Positions 37,602 to 50,953 of a stretch of DNA of 64,000 nucleotides are shown here, piece after piece. Each line of letters begins with the position of its first letter. Positions within the stretch are counted from its first letter, which is position 1. This stretch comes from Malurus cyaneus samueli. Its lineage: Eukaryota > Chordata > Aves > Passeriformes > Maluridae. The notes beneath the pieces were generated by a model. The model ran no database searches. It was not told the DNA's origin and worked only from the letters and a program-made list of their open reading frames with translations. The stretch is taken from assembly GCA_009741485.1 (NCBI GenBank), contig CM019214.1:20450323-20514322 (forward strand), given 5' to 3'. Made by a program: the position numbers and the translations under genes.

Positions 37602-40600
37602 CTGAAAGAAGCAAACAAAAAAAAATGTCAGAAGAAATACACTTCAAAAAATACCACAATGGAATTATAACCACACATTTTAGTAACTTTGGTTAAGATC
37701 TATCTCCACAGCATTTAAAGACAAACAACCTAACAAAATGGAAAGTTTGAACACAAAGTCAGGGCTCCAACTTTATACTTTGCCACTGATTCAAAGCTTG
37801 AAACCTTAGTAACTGACTCATCTTCCCTATGTAAGTTTGCCAGAATGTAATATGCATTTATGTCCTTGAAGGCTCCCTTCTCCCTCCACAACTTGTTGAT
37901 TTTGCTGACTTTGCTTTTAGAAAAATTTAGTGTGAGTTCCATTACTCTTTCCCAGAACAAACACCAGTTTATTTTTCAGTTTATTTTCCAGGCACCCCAG
38001 ATTCTTCCAGCTATTAAACTTTCTCTCTTCATCTCTGAAATATGACTCCAGACTTCTTCAGCCCCGATGTTATTCCTTTGTCATTAAGTTATTCCCATAA
38101 AGTTACATTCACATCTACATATTCATTTAATATTGTAACTTTTAAACAGAGACGCACTAAATACATTTGTCTCAAACGCCATCTGCATGAGCACCTTCTC
38201 AGTGCAGTTTCAAACCACCCTCAGGTTGACACAACAACATTCAATTCCCCCCAGTTCCACAACACTGACAAGAAAACTTCAGGAGAAGATGCCAAAGCAA
38301 CACAGGTTCTGCATGGCCAAACCAACTTCTAATTTTCCTTCAAGAATCCTTATTGCCACCAGTTTCTCCATACCACTCCTTCCTCTGTAAAATAATCATC
38401 TTTGACACAGTACTTTCTTCACGTCTTTTGCCAAGGACACTATTGCAAAATCTTGCTGCTTCTGTTACTTTCCTACCCAATGAGTTTTCTTTCATTTTCT
38501 TTTAGTTTCTTTTCTCTCTCACAGCACCCACCTCCTGTCAACCCCACACATTGAAGCTGAGATGACAGTCTTTCCAATTATTTTCATGACATCTCCCTGT
38601 TTGAATTTCACTGGCAGCTCCTCCTGCTTTTATATACCAAATTCAAATTTTTGCCCTTGCATGCAAAGCCCCTTGGTAGAAATCCCAGAATTATTCCACT
38701 TCCCTGTAGCTATAATTATATGAATCAAATCCTGTACTGTAAAGAGACCTGTGAAAGCTAATGGTGAAATTAGATTAGTCCACATAAAAAAACAAAGAGT
38801 GATATAGATCTTTTCTTCTGTCAAAAATATTGCAAAGGTCAACTCAACAATTCTTTGGAATTCAATACAAACAGAATTGACTTTTCTCCTTTCTACTACT
38901 ACATCCTTTTAAACTTCTTTGCTATACAGTATGGTCAAAAGAAATTTATATGAAATAAGGCAAGATGTACTTTATGCTTATGTTCTAAAAGTATTTTATT
39001 AACAAGAGACAACATTTGCCTCATCTTGTGGGGTTTTATGTTTTTCATTTGTTTATTTTCAGCATTTAAAACATCTTGCTGAATCCTTAAAAAGGTTTAA
39101 TTGTCATCTTAGGTTGATACTGTGTTTCAGGTAAAAAGTATCTAGGTCATTACTAGGACTCTTTTGTCAATAAAATGTAAACCAGACATTACTGAGAATT
39201 GATGATATTCCCACCCCATTCAGCTCTAAAAAGATAATAGAACTATTAAGTTTTGAAAATACCTTTAAGATCATAAAACACAACCAGATACTTAGCATTA
39301 ATTAAGATAAAGATGCCACTTATGCAGGAAAGCCTCAATTTCCAGGTCCCATGTAAATCTGCTGGTATCAAACGTGAAGCAGAGATCATCAGTGTAAGAG
39401 GTTAAAGCTCTGCTAGAAAATGATGAATGGAAACCCAACAGAAACAGCAAACACTATAAAGAAAGCACAGGAAGGTTTCTAATGGCATGTTACTGCAAAG
39501 CATGATCTCCTGGGTCCTTAACTGCAAGGCAATGCTGCTGTGAACCCTGACATGGAAGAGAGTCCAAGAGCCAGTTTTCTGCCCGATCCTGGCTGGCATC
39601 CCAGGATATCCTTCTCTCAATGGCTTTTTTAGAACAGATTCAAAACGATTCACTTTGACCTACACTGCTGGTCAAAGTTTGGCAGCTGAAGCCCAGGAAT
39701 AAGCTACGAACCCAATCCCTCAGCCACACTGGCCAGTAAAGCACCCCTCCCAAACCTGGAGCATGAGCTTCTGCTCCTGGGCCCTTACAGAAATTATCTC
39801 ATCTCAGCAACTGCATGGGATTACAATGAGATGCATCTGACCCCAACTGCCTCAAAACCACAGTTTAAGTAGCCTTCTCAAAGTATCTCACAGCCACACC
39901 TGTAAGGCTGGAATGGAGTAGTTGCAATGAAGAGGTTGCTGGATTCAACTGCACAACTAGGGGCACAGAAAAAATCCAAGGGCTCCTCTGTTATAGTGTA
40001 TCCTACGGCAAGAAAATGCAGAGTTTAAACTTTCAGCAACTTAAGATAGTTCACTTACACACCTTCCAGAAAAGTGCACTCGGTCTTAGTTTAGGATGGG
40101 CTAGGGAAAAAGTCTGTACCATGTTAAGATACAACTTCTGAGGAAAAGAAGTCTCGCAGAGGTAAATGAAGGCACCAATAGCTTTACAAGTTCCAGCTCT
40201 TTAGCGTTGCATCAGAGGCATCTAGACCTAGTGGTCCCAAGGGAGTTTACAGTTTTTGCACTGAAGTCACATGAAAAAAACCCCATACATATAGTGCTGG
40301 ATGGGGAGGGCTGGGTTCCAGGACCACCTTCTCTCCTGTACAACCTCTTCTGGTCTGTCTGTTGTCTCTAGCTTCATCCACCTTCTCAAAGATTCAAATT
40401 CATCAGGCTGGCAAAAAAAAAACCAACCCTCCAAAACCAACCAAACAACAAAAAAAAACCTAAAGCAACTCAAACTGCCCATACGTTAACCTAGCAGTAG
40501 ATAGTAAGGACAATCTTCACAAGGCTGTTTTGGTCAGCTGTGCCCCATTCCCCCAACACAAAAAATCCAGGTATATCCTGCTTGGAAGAGAGCAAAAGCA

Positions 40601-42988
40601 TCTTCCCCACCTCCACCACCTTCAAATTCTGGAATTCTCCATGTTTTACAAGTGATTTAGTGAATTTTCACACTCACAGAGAGAATGCAGGTAGGGATAT
40701 TCAGGAGAGATTTTAGGCATGGAATACCAGTCTCAGATGCTTAGCTCAAGGAAGGGCATGAAATTCTAGAAATAGCCCAAGGATGAGATGCTTGGGCTAC
40801 TTCCATTATCTCCTTGCATACTGCTGCTTTCAGCTACTGATTGCTGTGCTTCCCAGTCAGCTGAGCTTTCTGTGAAATGTAAAGTGGGGAATCTCTGAGG
40901 CTGCTCGCCTCCTTTGGCAGATCAGCAAGCCCAAAGAACCCCACCTGTAACTGAAATCCCCAAAATACCAAAATCCTTGGGCTACCACTGTGGGAATGCT
41001 GGGCCTCCCTCCAGAAGCTGCATTCTGAAACCAGCTCTGCCACTAAAACTGTCCCGGATAACAGACACCAGGGCTGACAAATCTTCCCAATACATCACCT
41101 TTCATATGGGCAGCGCAGGCAGCCAAGGGGCTCAGGATAGCAGTGACCTGGGAACTCTGGTATTAGGCTGTGGCTAAAGCCACTAAATCTTTCAGAAGCA
41201 TCAGAGCAAGAATGTGTTGTTTTTATTAATATTAGTGTCTGCCACAGTTGCAGCTATTTCTAATATGTGAGGGGAGAGGATTACTCTGTTCCCTTTTCCT
41301 TTACACCTACTATTTCCTGATCAAACCTCATTTCAAACTGGCACTGAACCAATTTTTTTTTTTCTAAGTACTGGGACACACCCAGGTCCTATCAAAATAC
41401 AACTTGAGACACATCTCAGAGTATTTTACTTTCACAAGGTACAAGGGCAACCACCAGGAAGAGCAGGGAGCACATAACGATTTACAGTTTAGTACAGGAG
41501 ACTCATTAATTGTAGAAATATGCTTTAGCTATAGCATTGCAATGAGAAATTATACAGAAGCTTTTAGAAATTTCTGAGTTCTGTTTCTATGTACAAGGAC
41601 TTTTACTGTTTTCAAATCTATAAATCTAGATCAACCTACCTACATGATATTTAAATACAAACTTTAAACCAACAGATATTATAATCAAAGATTTTTCTAA
41701 AACTTCTATTAATGAAGTATTACAAAAAACATCAGAAAAACCACTTTCTGCCTAGTATCAACACTGATCCTTTATTCAAGAGCAGATAACAAGTTAGTTT
41801 AAAAACAGTGGGGAGCTCCCTAAGAAAACAGTGAAAAAACAATTGTAAAAATTAGATGAAAAATAAAATACTGAAGTATTAATGTTCTTTTGTTTTGACT
41901 ACCACAAAATATTAACCTCAAGAAGTAATGATGGAGAAGACACAGTACAAAGTATAGAAAACCAAAATCTATTTCCCAAATCAGGATTACACACCAGACT
42001 AATTTTCTTTAATGCTCAGGATAACTATGGCCTAATGGGAACTGAGTAGGAAAAGCAACAAAAACAAAGAAACAAAAAAAAACAAAACCAAAACACTTCC
42101 CCCATAACAAACCCAAACAAAAAAACCCGAACAAAACAACAAAAACCCCCAAACCAAACAATCAAGCAAAAAAAAAAAAAAAAACAGAAGAACCAAAACA
42201 AACAGAAAAACAAAAAGAGAGGAGGAAAAAAAAAAAAAAAAAAAACCGAACAAACCAAGAAAACCCTTCATGAAAATGACAAAGAATGTCACCTAGGAGC
42301 AGGAAACAAACAAGAACCTGTAACCAGATACAAACAGGCATTACCTAAAGGTTTAGATTTTCACAGCTAAAACTGCATGGGTGTCAGGTGTTCTCCATTA
42401 GTGCTGAATGTGACCTAACAAATATTAAGGTGTTTTAAACAGTGACTGAGTATCATCGGTCTTATTACCTCTCTACATAAGCAAGATCACAGGTGTAGGG
42501 AAGGATTACAGAAAGACAGTTTAAATAATTAAACCAGTAATACCTTAAAATACAACAGTAAAGCATTCTGCACCCTCTCTTTAGAAAAAGCCTTTTTCAT
42601 TGTCTGAAACAGTATTTTTCAATTTCTTCTCCCTCTCCTATTTCACTTTACAAACGTTAATTTCGATGGTTACACTGCCTTAGGATTTTACCAGTGGATA
42701 TCGAAAGGAAATGCGGAGCAAGAAGCATAACCTTGTGATTGCTTTTAAAGCTAGTTTCTTACCTTTCAATCAAATGCACATATCACAAACTGTTTCTGAA
42801 ATCCACTCATCCATATGCCAGACTTCCCAAACTCCCCCTTCATGCACTGAAAGGACAGGCAATTCTCAAGAAGTATAATACCACGATTCTGCATTTGTTG
42901 TTCTTAAAAAAAACCTCACTCGACACCATGACCTCCGTCATTTTGCCTCGCTGTTGGAGTGGAATGTGTGTAACTTAAGCAGACTCAC
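37602..42988 (-). other. SHROOM2: SHROOM2 intron
   Basis: This 5,387 bp intron has the donor CAAG/GTGAGT at 42988 and the acceptor TTTCAG at 37602. An A-rich low-complexity block occupies about 42052-42265. No CR1 copy or conserved coding sequence was recognised. The remainder (37602-42051 and 42266-42988) is ordinary AT-rich intron. Confidence 0.85.
42052..42265. repeat. A-rich low-complexity block (CAAAA-like)
   Basis: About 210 bp on the plus strand are made almost wholly of A with scattered C and G, including pure A runs at about 42168-42184 and 42226-42245. The Phe-rich minus-strand frames here are artefacts. It may be a decayed A-rich microsatellite or a retrotransposon tail; no adjacent element was recognised. 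Confidence 0.85.
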
Positions 42989-43120
42989 CTTGCATGATAG
43001 CGCGAGTGCCAGGAGGCGCAGGCATTAGACGAGGGAAGGTGTGACGTGGCTGCCTCAGGTTGACTTTCGGTAAATTTGGTGGCGTGCCAGGAGTGCGGCC
43101 TGCAGGCTAGGTCATTCCTT
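42989..43120 (-). CDS. SHROOM2: SHROOM2 coding exon just after the PDZ domain
   Basis: These 132 nt begin with one base that completes a codon and read RNDLACRPHSWHATKF, then TESQPEAATSHLPSSNACAS and WHSRYHA, leaving AG for the next codon. The RPHSWHATKF motif directly follows the PDZ domain in SHROOM2. The two leftover bases plus T from the large exon give Ser, producing RYHASSCSSHDL, which is close to the human RHHASSSSHDL. The acceptor is TTGTTTTCAG and the donor AG/GTGAGT. It is the most 5' SHROOM2 exon I can identify in this window. Confidence 0.95.
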
Positions 43121-46100
43121 CTGAAAACAACAGAGGCAGAGTGTGCTACTTTAGTGCAAACAGTTCAATAAGGTGACATGCAGAAAAAAAAAATCTACCG
43201 GGGCAGCAGTAAAACGTTTCACAGATAGGACAGAGGCATAATGACTTTAAATAATAGCAACACCTTCTATATGCATGCTAGTTTTGAAAAGACATCACCA
43301 TTTCTTTAAAATGCTTGAGATGCAGTGAAACGCCAGTATTTTTTTAGTACTTCTTATGGGTGGTGGGGTGAGTGTTTTTCACATGGCCCAGAGATTGATA
43401 AACAAATTTTAAAGTACCTGACATGTATCCAGAGTTTCAACAGTTAAAGCTAATACTGAGACTTAGGACGCTTTTACAACTTGACAACAGTAGGGCTTTG
43501 GTAAGATTTTACTGTAGGTAGGTGCATATGGGAGGAGCTAGGAAGGAAAGAGTTAATGACAGGATTAAAGCCACGTCTGTTGTTTCATACAAGTTAGTAA
43601 AAGTGATGTAAGCAATCAGATTAACTCCCAGCAAGTTCTCCTTCAGCTCTTAAAATGTTTGGCACCCCAGATATGCAGGGAGGTTTAGTTTGTTTTGGTT
43701 TTCTAGGTTTGTTTTCTAAAGAATACATCTCAAAAACAGTTCAGCGAACAGTTCAGCTTAGGTCCCCAAATAGCTACTTGGATATCACCTCCAAATGCTC
43801 CTGGTCATGTAATGGAAGAGATCCCTTTCAAGAAGTACAGCAGTAAGTTGTTGTTAGAAGTTTGCATCCCAAAAATCGTTTTGCAAAACTGCTCCATACT
43901 TCTCTACCCGTTCCTTCTGCACAGCAATTAGTAACTAGCACTGCCTTCCAAGGACTTGCTGTTTGTTACACCTTTCAGCACTCATGAAATGAGTGCATTC
44001 TTTTTTTTCCTAAAGTTAAATAAGCCTTCTGGGCACAATCCAACTACTTCTGTTCTAGTGAGTAAACGCCCAGTACAGGCCATTTCCCTAGACCTTCTCA
44101 GTCACCTGGGAATGAAGCAGGATCTTTTTGAAGGTAATTCATCCTGCCCTTCTCCTTGGCTCACCCTGGACGAAGTGTAATTTAAAATTTAGATGCAATA
44201 TGAGGTTTGACAAATCCCATCTCTCCAAGTCCAAGTCTGAAATAAAGGCTTATAGGACCTTAGTTCTTAAGATTTTTAAATGCACTTATGTATTTGAAAA
44301 ATTATTACTCCAAGGTTAAGTAATTTGTCTGAGTTACATAAGTAATTTGCTACACTAAAAAAGTGTGTATTTTCCATTTGAACTGTAAAGGTACTTGTAA
44401 TTTTTTAACTAATTCCCCCTTTTTATAAATTTGGGTTATCAGACAGTCACAGCATATAGAGACCAAAACTAAAGCCAGTATCTTCAAAACAGGTCACCTC
44501 TGAGTACATGGCTTTTCACAGTATATTCCAGAAGATCTGAAGAAATCAGTGATGAATTGCCTTTCCAAAGTGTGCATGCAGGATCACAAAAGGAGAATAA
44601 CAATTCTACAGGGAAACTGTAATTTTACTACAAAGTGCAGCATCATTACTGTCACTAATAAAAGAAGTAATTGTTTCCATAAACAAAAGCCTACTACTCC
44701 CAGCATGACAAAAGAGAAAATGGTTAAGCAGAGCATCTTTAGTTATTCATTCTTAGTAGGTTATGACATTCAGGGAGTGGAGGAGCCCCAGTGTTCTTAG
44801 TGCAAAAAAATGCAAAAGATTCTGCTCAGCCATGCAGATGATGGACTCCAGACAGTCCTTGCTTGCTCCAAGCCTGTGTGCAGGTATGGAAAAAATTACC
44901 ATTCCTCTGTTCAGCTGCACTGAACATCATATGTCTTTCTCCCCACACTGCACACATTTAACAGTACTGATACCAACTCAGCAGACCATAAATACCTGCT
45001 AAGGCAAATGCAACAGATCTCCTAGGCATCAGTTCAGCTAAAAAGGTTAATCTTTTATGAGACAATTACTTTTCTATGATGTACCACTAATGAAACACAA
45101 GACTAGAAAACTAGGACAATACAAGCAGTATTTGGAGCATAAGGAAAAGAAGGTTGGGAAGAGGGCTTCTCTAACAGTTTGGGCTTGACAAATGGTAGGA
45201 GGAATCCAATCACTGGGAAGAAACAGAAGGGATGCACATCTAAAAGGGGTTTTTTTTCAGTACTGTACCTCATGGCACTTCTCAAGATCTTCATAAGATA
45301 GTTCCTTGCTATATGAATATCATTTTCAGATGGCATTTTCTCTGCTACAATATCCACCACCACTTTCATCTTCCTGAGCAGCCAAGCAGGGGGAGGAACA
45401 GACTAGACTGAGTTGTGGCATAAGGCACATCAAGTGGACAAGAATTTAAAAGTTCTGTTCAATTTTCTGTAGACACACAGTATTTCTGAGACATAATAGT
45501 CTGAAGAGACTAAAGATACTTGTGGAATGCCTAGAAAGTGGAATCACACAGACACCTGCTTTTGTTGGGCAGTTTACAACATCACTAAAAATTAGTTTAC
45601 CGTGAATGATCAACAATACTTCCTGATAGTAATTGTAATTAAATGGTGAGAATCTCTCCTGCACATAAGAAACATTTTTCTCTAAAAACTGGACTGCAAC
45701 ATATAGATTCCAAAGCTTAGCAAATGGATAGCAGGACTATAAAGAAAGATTAAAATATTCAAATGAGGAGCATTTTTGCAGGCAATTAGAGCAACTAGAA
45801 GCTGAGTATTTATATTCCAATGTAATACCTCTGTATTACTTCTGAGTGACAGAATGAGATCATCTGAACCTACAACTCAGAATACGTCCAGCATTAATGG
45901 AAGTATTATTAAAAGCATTTCACTGAAAGTGTCTTTCTACCAGTGCTTTTACAGAAGCTGCTGAAAGGAAAATGTTGATAAGCACAAAAGATAGATTACA
46001 AAGGAAAAAAGATAAAAGGCCATCAGATACAAAAACAGAGGCATGTATCTCCCCAGCACCACCTTCTCCAAAATAAATTGTTTTATTCTTATCTACCAAA

Positions 46101-46219
46101 CAGCCCCTCTGTTGTAATCCAGCCATACAAGCTTTTGCATTTGGAGTAACAAAAGCAAAAAAGTGATGGGCAGTTCCAGGGACCTGCATCTAGGTGAAAA
46201 AACAGTTGCTAGAATTTGT

Positions 46220-46480
46220 TTCATGGAACCATAAAATGGGTTAGGTTGGAAGATTACTCAGTTAAAGATCACTTAGTTAAAACTCTCCTCACATGGGCAG
46301 GGGCATCTTCCACTAGACCAGGCTGCTCAGAGCTCCATCCAGCCTGGCCTTCAACACTTCCAGGCATGGGGTATCCACAACTTCTCTGGGCAACCTGTTC
46401 CAGTGCTTCCCTGCTCTCACGGTAAAGAATTTCTTCCTAATATCTAATTTATCTGTTAATGTTTCATTCTAGCCCCCTGC
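46220..46480 (-). mobile_element. CR1 LINE 3' fragment
   Basis: It starts tcatggaaccataaaatggg, a degraded copy of the CR1 terminal repeats in reverse complement. CR1 landmarks follow: ttaggttggaag, cttccactagaccaggctgc, cttcaacacttccaggcatg, ctctgggcaacctgttcc and taaagaatttcttcctaata. About 260 bp survive. It is minus-oriented. Confidence 0.93.
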
Positions 46481-46670
46481 TGAACGAGCAAAGGCCTGAC
46501 TGCTGGCTCACTCCCCTGAGGCTGCACACCTTTCCCTGCAAGCATCGGCAGCCACACACGACAGAGGCTGGATGTGCCATTCTCCCGAATCCAAACAGGC
46601 TGCTTATCCCTTTTTAAAGGCGCTCTTCTTTCTTGTCCTTGTTCTTCCCTGCCCCGCCCGGCGACCCTCG

Positions 46671-46687
46671 CGTGCCCCCTGGCGGCA
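46671..46687 (-). promoter_or_regulatory. Strong CTCF-like motif
   Basis: The minus strand reads TGCCGCCAGGGGGCACG, which matches the vertebrate CTCF core (CCNNNAGGGGGCRC) at every strong position. It sits in a short GC-rich island (about 46640-46720) between two CR1 copies. Binding is predicted, not shown. Confidence 0.6.
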
Positions 46688-46983
46688 TTCCCGAACTGCA
46701 GCCTCCCGCTGCTATTGCTGCGATTATTCTCTGCATAAGTAAGCCTTCCTCAGCCTTTCAGAGCCGCACACTCTCCTTTGACCACACAGAACTTCACGTG
46801 GCAGTGGTTTTTGTCCTGGCTGCTGTAGCCCTGGGACTGCAAAATTCCACTCCACATTGGCAGTAATCATTGCCAGCCAGGGATCCCCGCGGCACATCTA
46901 ACCAAAAGTGGGCATTAGAGGGCCATCCTCACAAATGCAGTGCCTCCCACTGCTCATCTGTATCCACTGCAACAGGATATAAA

Positions 46984-47530
46984 TCATGGAATCAATCAAA
47001 TAATGGTTTGGCTTGGAAGAGACCTTAAAGATGATTTCGTTGCAACTGTTCAGATAAAGGCAGTGACACCTTCCACTGGAACCAGGTTGCTCAGAGCTCG
47101 ATCCAAACTGGTTTGAATGCTTTTAGGGCATGGGGCATCCACAGCTTCTCTGGGCAGCCTGTTCCAGTGCCTTACCTCTCTCAGAGCAAAGAAGTTTTTC
47201 CTAACATCTAATCTAGACCTACACTCTTCCAATTTGAAGCCATTCCCTCTTGTCTTGTCACTACACACCCTTGAAAATAGTCTCTCTCCAGCTTCTTGTA
47301 GGCTCCCTTCAGGTCCTAGAAGGGAGGACCCTTCTAGGGTCACCCCAAACATTTCTCTTCCCCAGGCTGAATATTCCCATTGTCTTAGCATTTTCACATA
47401 GGGGAGGTGCTCTATCCCTCTAATCATCTTGGTGGTCTCCTTTGGACTTGCTCCAACAGGTCGATGCCCTTCTGGTGCTGGGGATGCCAGAGCTGGATGC
47501 ATCAAGGTAGTGTCTCATCCTAGTAAAACC
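46984..47530 (-). mobile_element. CR1 LINE 3' fragment
   Basis: It begins with a degraded terminal repeat (tcatggaatcaatcaaataa) and continues with ggcttggaagagaccttaaa, gttgctcagagctcgatcc, gcatccacagcttctctggg, cattccctcttgtcttgtca and gatgccagagctggatgc. It is minus-oriented and 5' truncated near 47530. The 151-codon minus-strand frame at 47050-47505 is a remnant of the CR1 ORF2 end. It is independent of the copy at 46220, because each has its own 3' terminus. Confidence 0.95.
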
Positions 47531-49645
47531 TGGGTTTAGACAAGAAGTCCCAGTTTTTCAAAAGTACAAGGATGGACAATGTGGTGGCTTCAGTCAGAAT
47601 TGAACTGACTCTTCAAAGACAGAAAAAAAACCTCAAAGCAGAAGCATCTGTTCTTTTTAATTCCTACTGTTACAAGTGGTCAGCCCTAATTCTCTTAGTG
47701 AAAACTGTTGTAGTGATCATTTATAGTAAACATTATTAAAAAAGATATATTCCCTTTTCAGTCACCTCAGTTTTTACAGAAACCTCCAGACCACATGTTT
47801 CAAGATATAAACACGAGAATTTGGGAACCAGTCAATGTAGTGACACTTAACAGCAGCTATCAAATAAAACCCCTTCTCCTTCCTATCACCACGATGCAAC
47901 TCAAAACTTTTCAGCAGTGCAGCAAAGCCTTCCTATGTTGTTAAAAACTTGGTTTTTAAAATAGTCCAAGTTCACTTTCCCAAAGTTGCACCAGGAGATC
48001 CAAACTACTGGCAGCCATTTTAAACCTTGTCTATGACCAGAAATTTGGCCTAATCCCGGTGTAATTACACTACAAGACATGCCAAGGGTGCAAGGCTAAG
48101 GAAATGCAGAAAGGCTGCAGGCCTGAGATAAAATGGACACCTGCGCAAGCTTAAAGGTCAAATGCAAAATTCAGTGGCATTGTCAAACAAGCAGCAAACT
48201 CAGGCACTGCATGTACTGCAACGTACAGCTCACAGGGTGCCCTTAGATTGTTCCAAAGCCAAATAAACCAAACCATGCTGCATTTGTTTGTCCTACAGAA
48301 ACAGATGACCAGTTACACACATTGCTGCCCCATTGCCAGCATACAAATCAGCTAGGAGGGGTTCAGTTTTTGGCATTTTTTCAGCAAGCCACTCACACAC
48401 ATGTTTTTTTACTTCATGTAGAGAAAATGTCAAGAATTTGTAAGATTCGTAAGTAAGAGCGCAGGTGCCCTTGTTCGTCCATGTATATGCTGGGAGAACA
48501 GAAGTCTTCCCAACATGTTTTTTTTTTTCAGTTCACCAATCTTGTGTTCAGGGAGTTAAAATACACTAGAAAACCAATATATAATGTATTAACTGTGTAT
48601 GCAAAAAGCTACTGTAAGGAAACTGCTAAATAATTTCATCAATGTATTAAAAGCATTTTGGATTTTGTTTGCCTTCTGAATCCTTGGCAGGAAAAAACAA
48701 GGAGGCTGCAAATGATCATGAAGCTGCAGTTACCTACAAGGGCCTCAAATAAAAAGAAATTGACAATATCACCGTTTTTAATTCCAGAAACTGTTACATG
48801 TATTTGTCATTGCAGATTTGAAGAACTCACCTAACTGCTTAACATGGGAGCTCATGATTAGAACTGGATGATTTCTTCCAACAAGAAGAAAAAAAATTAT
48901 TTTTTTAATGAACACTTAATTTGGTCTTTCTTCTTACCCTCCCTTTAAATAGACAAACAACATTCCTTTCTACAGAGTACCAAAGGAGTCATCATCCTAT
49001 ATAGACAAAGATATTCAGTATTATCTGTCTCAGACAACTATATTCATAGAACTCAAATTACTCCATACTATGTTAGTCACCACTGACAAATTTATTTGCC
49101 AGGGAAAAAGGGAATGAAGTATCTCAAGTTTGGCAAAAAGCTATAGTCCAGCAGAAAAACTATATAAGGAATACAAATGGTTCCTTGTGTCATTCTCAGT
49201 AATTAAATACATGCAAGAGTTATCCTAATTTAGCTAAAACAGTTGTTATCAATTCCACGAAAAAGCTTTTGATTAAGTGCAACACATCCCCTGCTCCTTT
49301 CCCCTTCAGTGTTGTCCTGTCTCCTCACATAAAGGTACATCTACATCTTTGGATGTAACAGCAAACCAAGTGAGGACAAAGCCTCCAAAACTTGAGGTTG
49401 AATACTTTTTCTGAACACAGTTAGACTCCCTCTTTATTTCTTCATTTATTTAAAAATAAAGGAAGGACAGTGGTATGTATGTGTGAAAGAATATGAGAAG
49501 GAAGAAAATCATAGAAAGACCCCCTGAAAATTTCCATATAGAAATTGTACATTAAAGGATTCCCCAAATTAAAAGAACTTCCAAAACATATTTTGAAGTA
49601 AACCTTCACTGTCATTCATATCCAACAGAGATGGTTCAAAGAAGT

Positions 49646-49730
49646 TATATACATACACGTATCTCTATATAGATACATGCATAGATACACACATATATTA
49701 CAGATAGATGTACAGATATATACATATACG
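49646..49730. repeat. TATACA/GATA-type simple repeat
   Basis: About 85 bp are built from imperfect atacat, agatac and tatata units. It is a degenerate microsatellite, and the open frames crossing it (49616-49867) are not genes. Confidence 0.85.
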
Positions 49731-50953
49731 TAAAGTGACTTTTCAGGCTTTCCGAGTTCCAAAATATGCCCACAATTTCTCTGACTAGGTTGATGGTTTT
49801 GCATTCCACTGCTTTTTCTGTCTTCCCAATGTACTGAAGCACTGCTAAAATCTGTCCCACAATTCACTTGGGAATTTACCTCTCTGCTGCTTTCTAGAGC
49901 ATCACAGCCTCAGCCACTTCCTTTCCTTTCTGTTAGGACTGTCCTACTGCCTTTTCTTCAGATTCAGTCTTAGATGCCCCAAGTTCCTACTGTCCTGTGG
50001 TTACACAGCAGCAACTTAAATGCTTTTTCTGAAGTATACTCTGTGCCAGCATTCAGACTGTCTGTACAGGAGAGCCTTTAATGTCCTTTCAAGTAAGAAC
50101 AGTAGATAGTGAAATCCCTCCAAAAAACCAAAAAAAGGGGCTTTCCCAGGTGAGGCAGAAACAACAGGACTTGGAATTTTAACTGTACAGATATTACACC
50201 CTCACTTTATATTATAGAGAGTAAACTTAAGATCTGTAAAATGTCGTTTCACCATGAACAATAAACCCAAAAAACTACCGGTAAATATTATCATGGCAAC
50301 TACTTTAAGGCTATGCCTTTCACCTTTGCAGATCTGTACTGAGCTTCATAAAAACAACATCTACCATCTCCTCCTTTCTTTCAGGGCTGCTCCCTGAATA
50401 AAAAAGTGCCTGAATAGAACTCTGTTTTAGATGAAGACAAATCCTGCCTGGATTTTCATCTGGCTTGTTCACAAAAGGAATGCTTAAATCAGATGCACTA
50501 CAAGACCATTTAATGGAATATTTAATTAAGTATTTATAACAATACCTCCCATTTCCATTACAAACAATATAGTTCATTTCATAAAAAAAAAAAAAATCCC
50601 ATTATAGTAAGAAGAAGAACCAACTCTACAGGTTCATATGAAGTCTTTTTGCTCACCTATTTAAGAGCTTGCACTTGTTAAGTACTCAAGTATTCCTTCT
50701 CAGCCTATTCACACAACACTTGTAATTCTCAAATAATCTTCCAAATAAATACTGGTCAACACATCACACTGCATCCACGACCCATTTACTCCAGCTTAGC
50801 CATAACTGAGACAAAAGATGAGTGTAATACTGTAAAAAATTACAGTACTTTCCATACTAATAAAGAACTGAATAAGCTTTTCATGTCGAAATTTTCCCTT
50901 GAGGCATCTTGATCACAGGACAACAGAAATTTGAAAGGAAAAACTGCTTCCAG

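Noticed and set aside
42025..42292. Phe-rich minus-strand frames resembling membrane proteins
   Set aside because: They come from an A-rich block on the plus strand; the hydrophobicity is a by-product of TTT codons.
1..43120. Assignment to SHROOM3 or SHROOM4
   Set aside because: SHROOM3 has a different post-PDZ region and a C-terminal tail after ASD2. The [30 protein letters not shown] and SLQPERLK segments fit SHROOM2. SHROOM4 was not favoured because these motifs align closely with SHROOM2 along every exon.
47050..47505. 151-codon minus-strand frame
   Set aside because: It is the decayed end of the CR1 reverse-transcriptase ORF, not a host gene.
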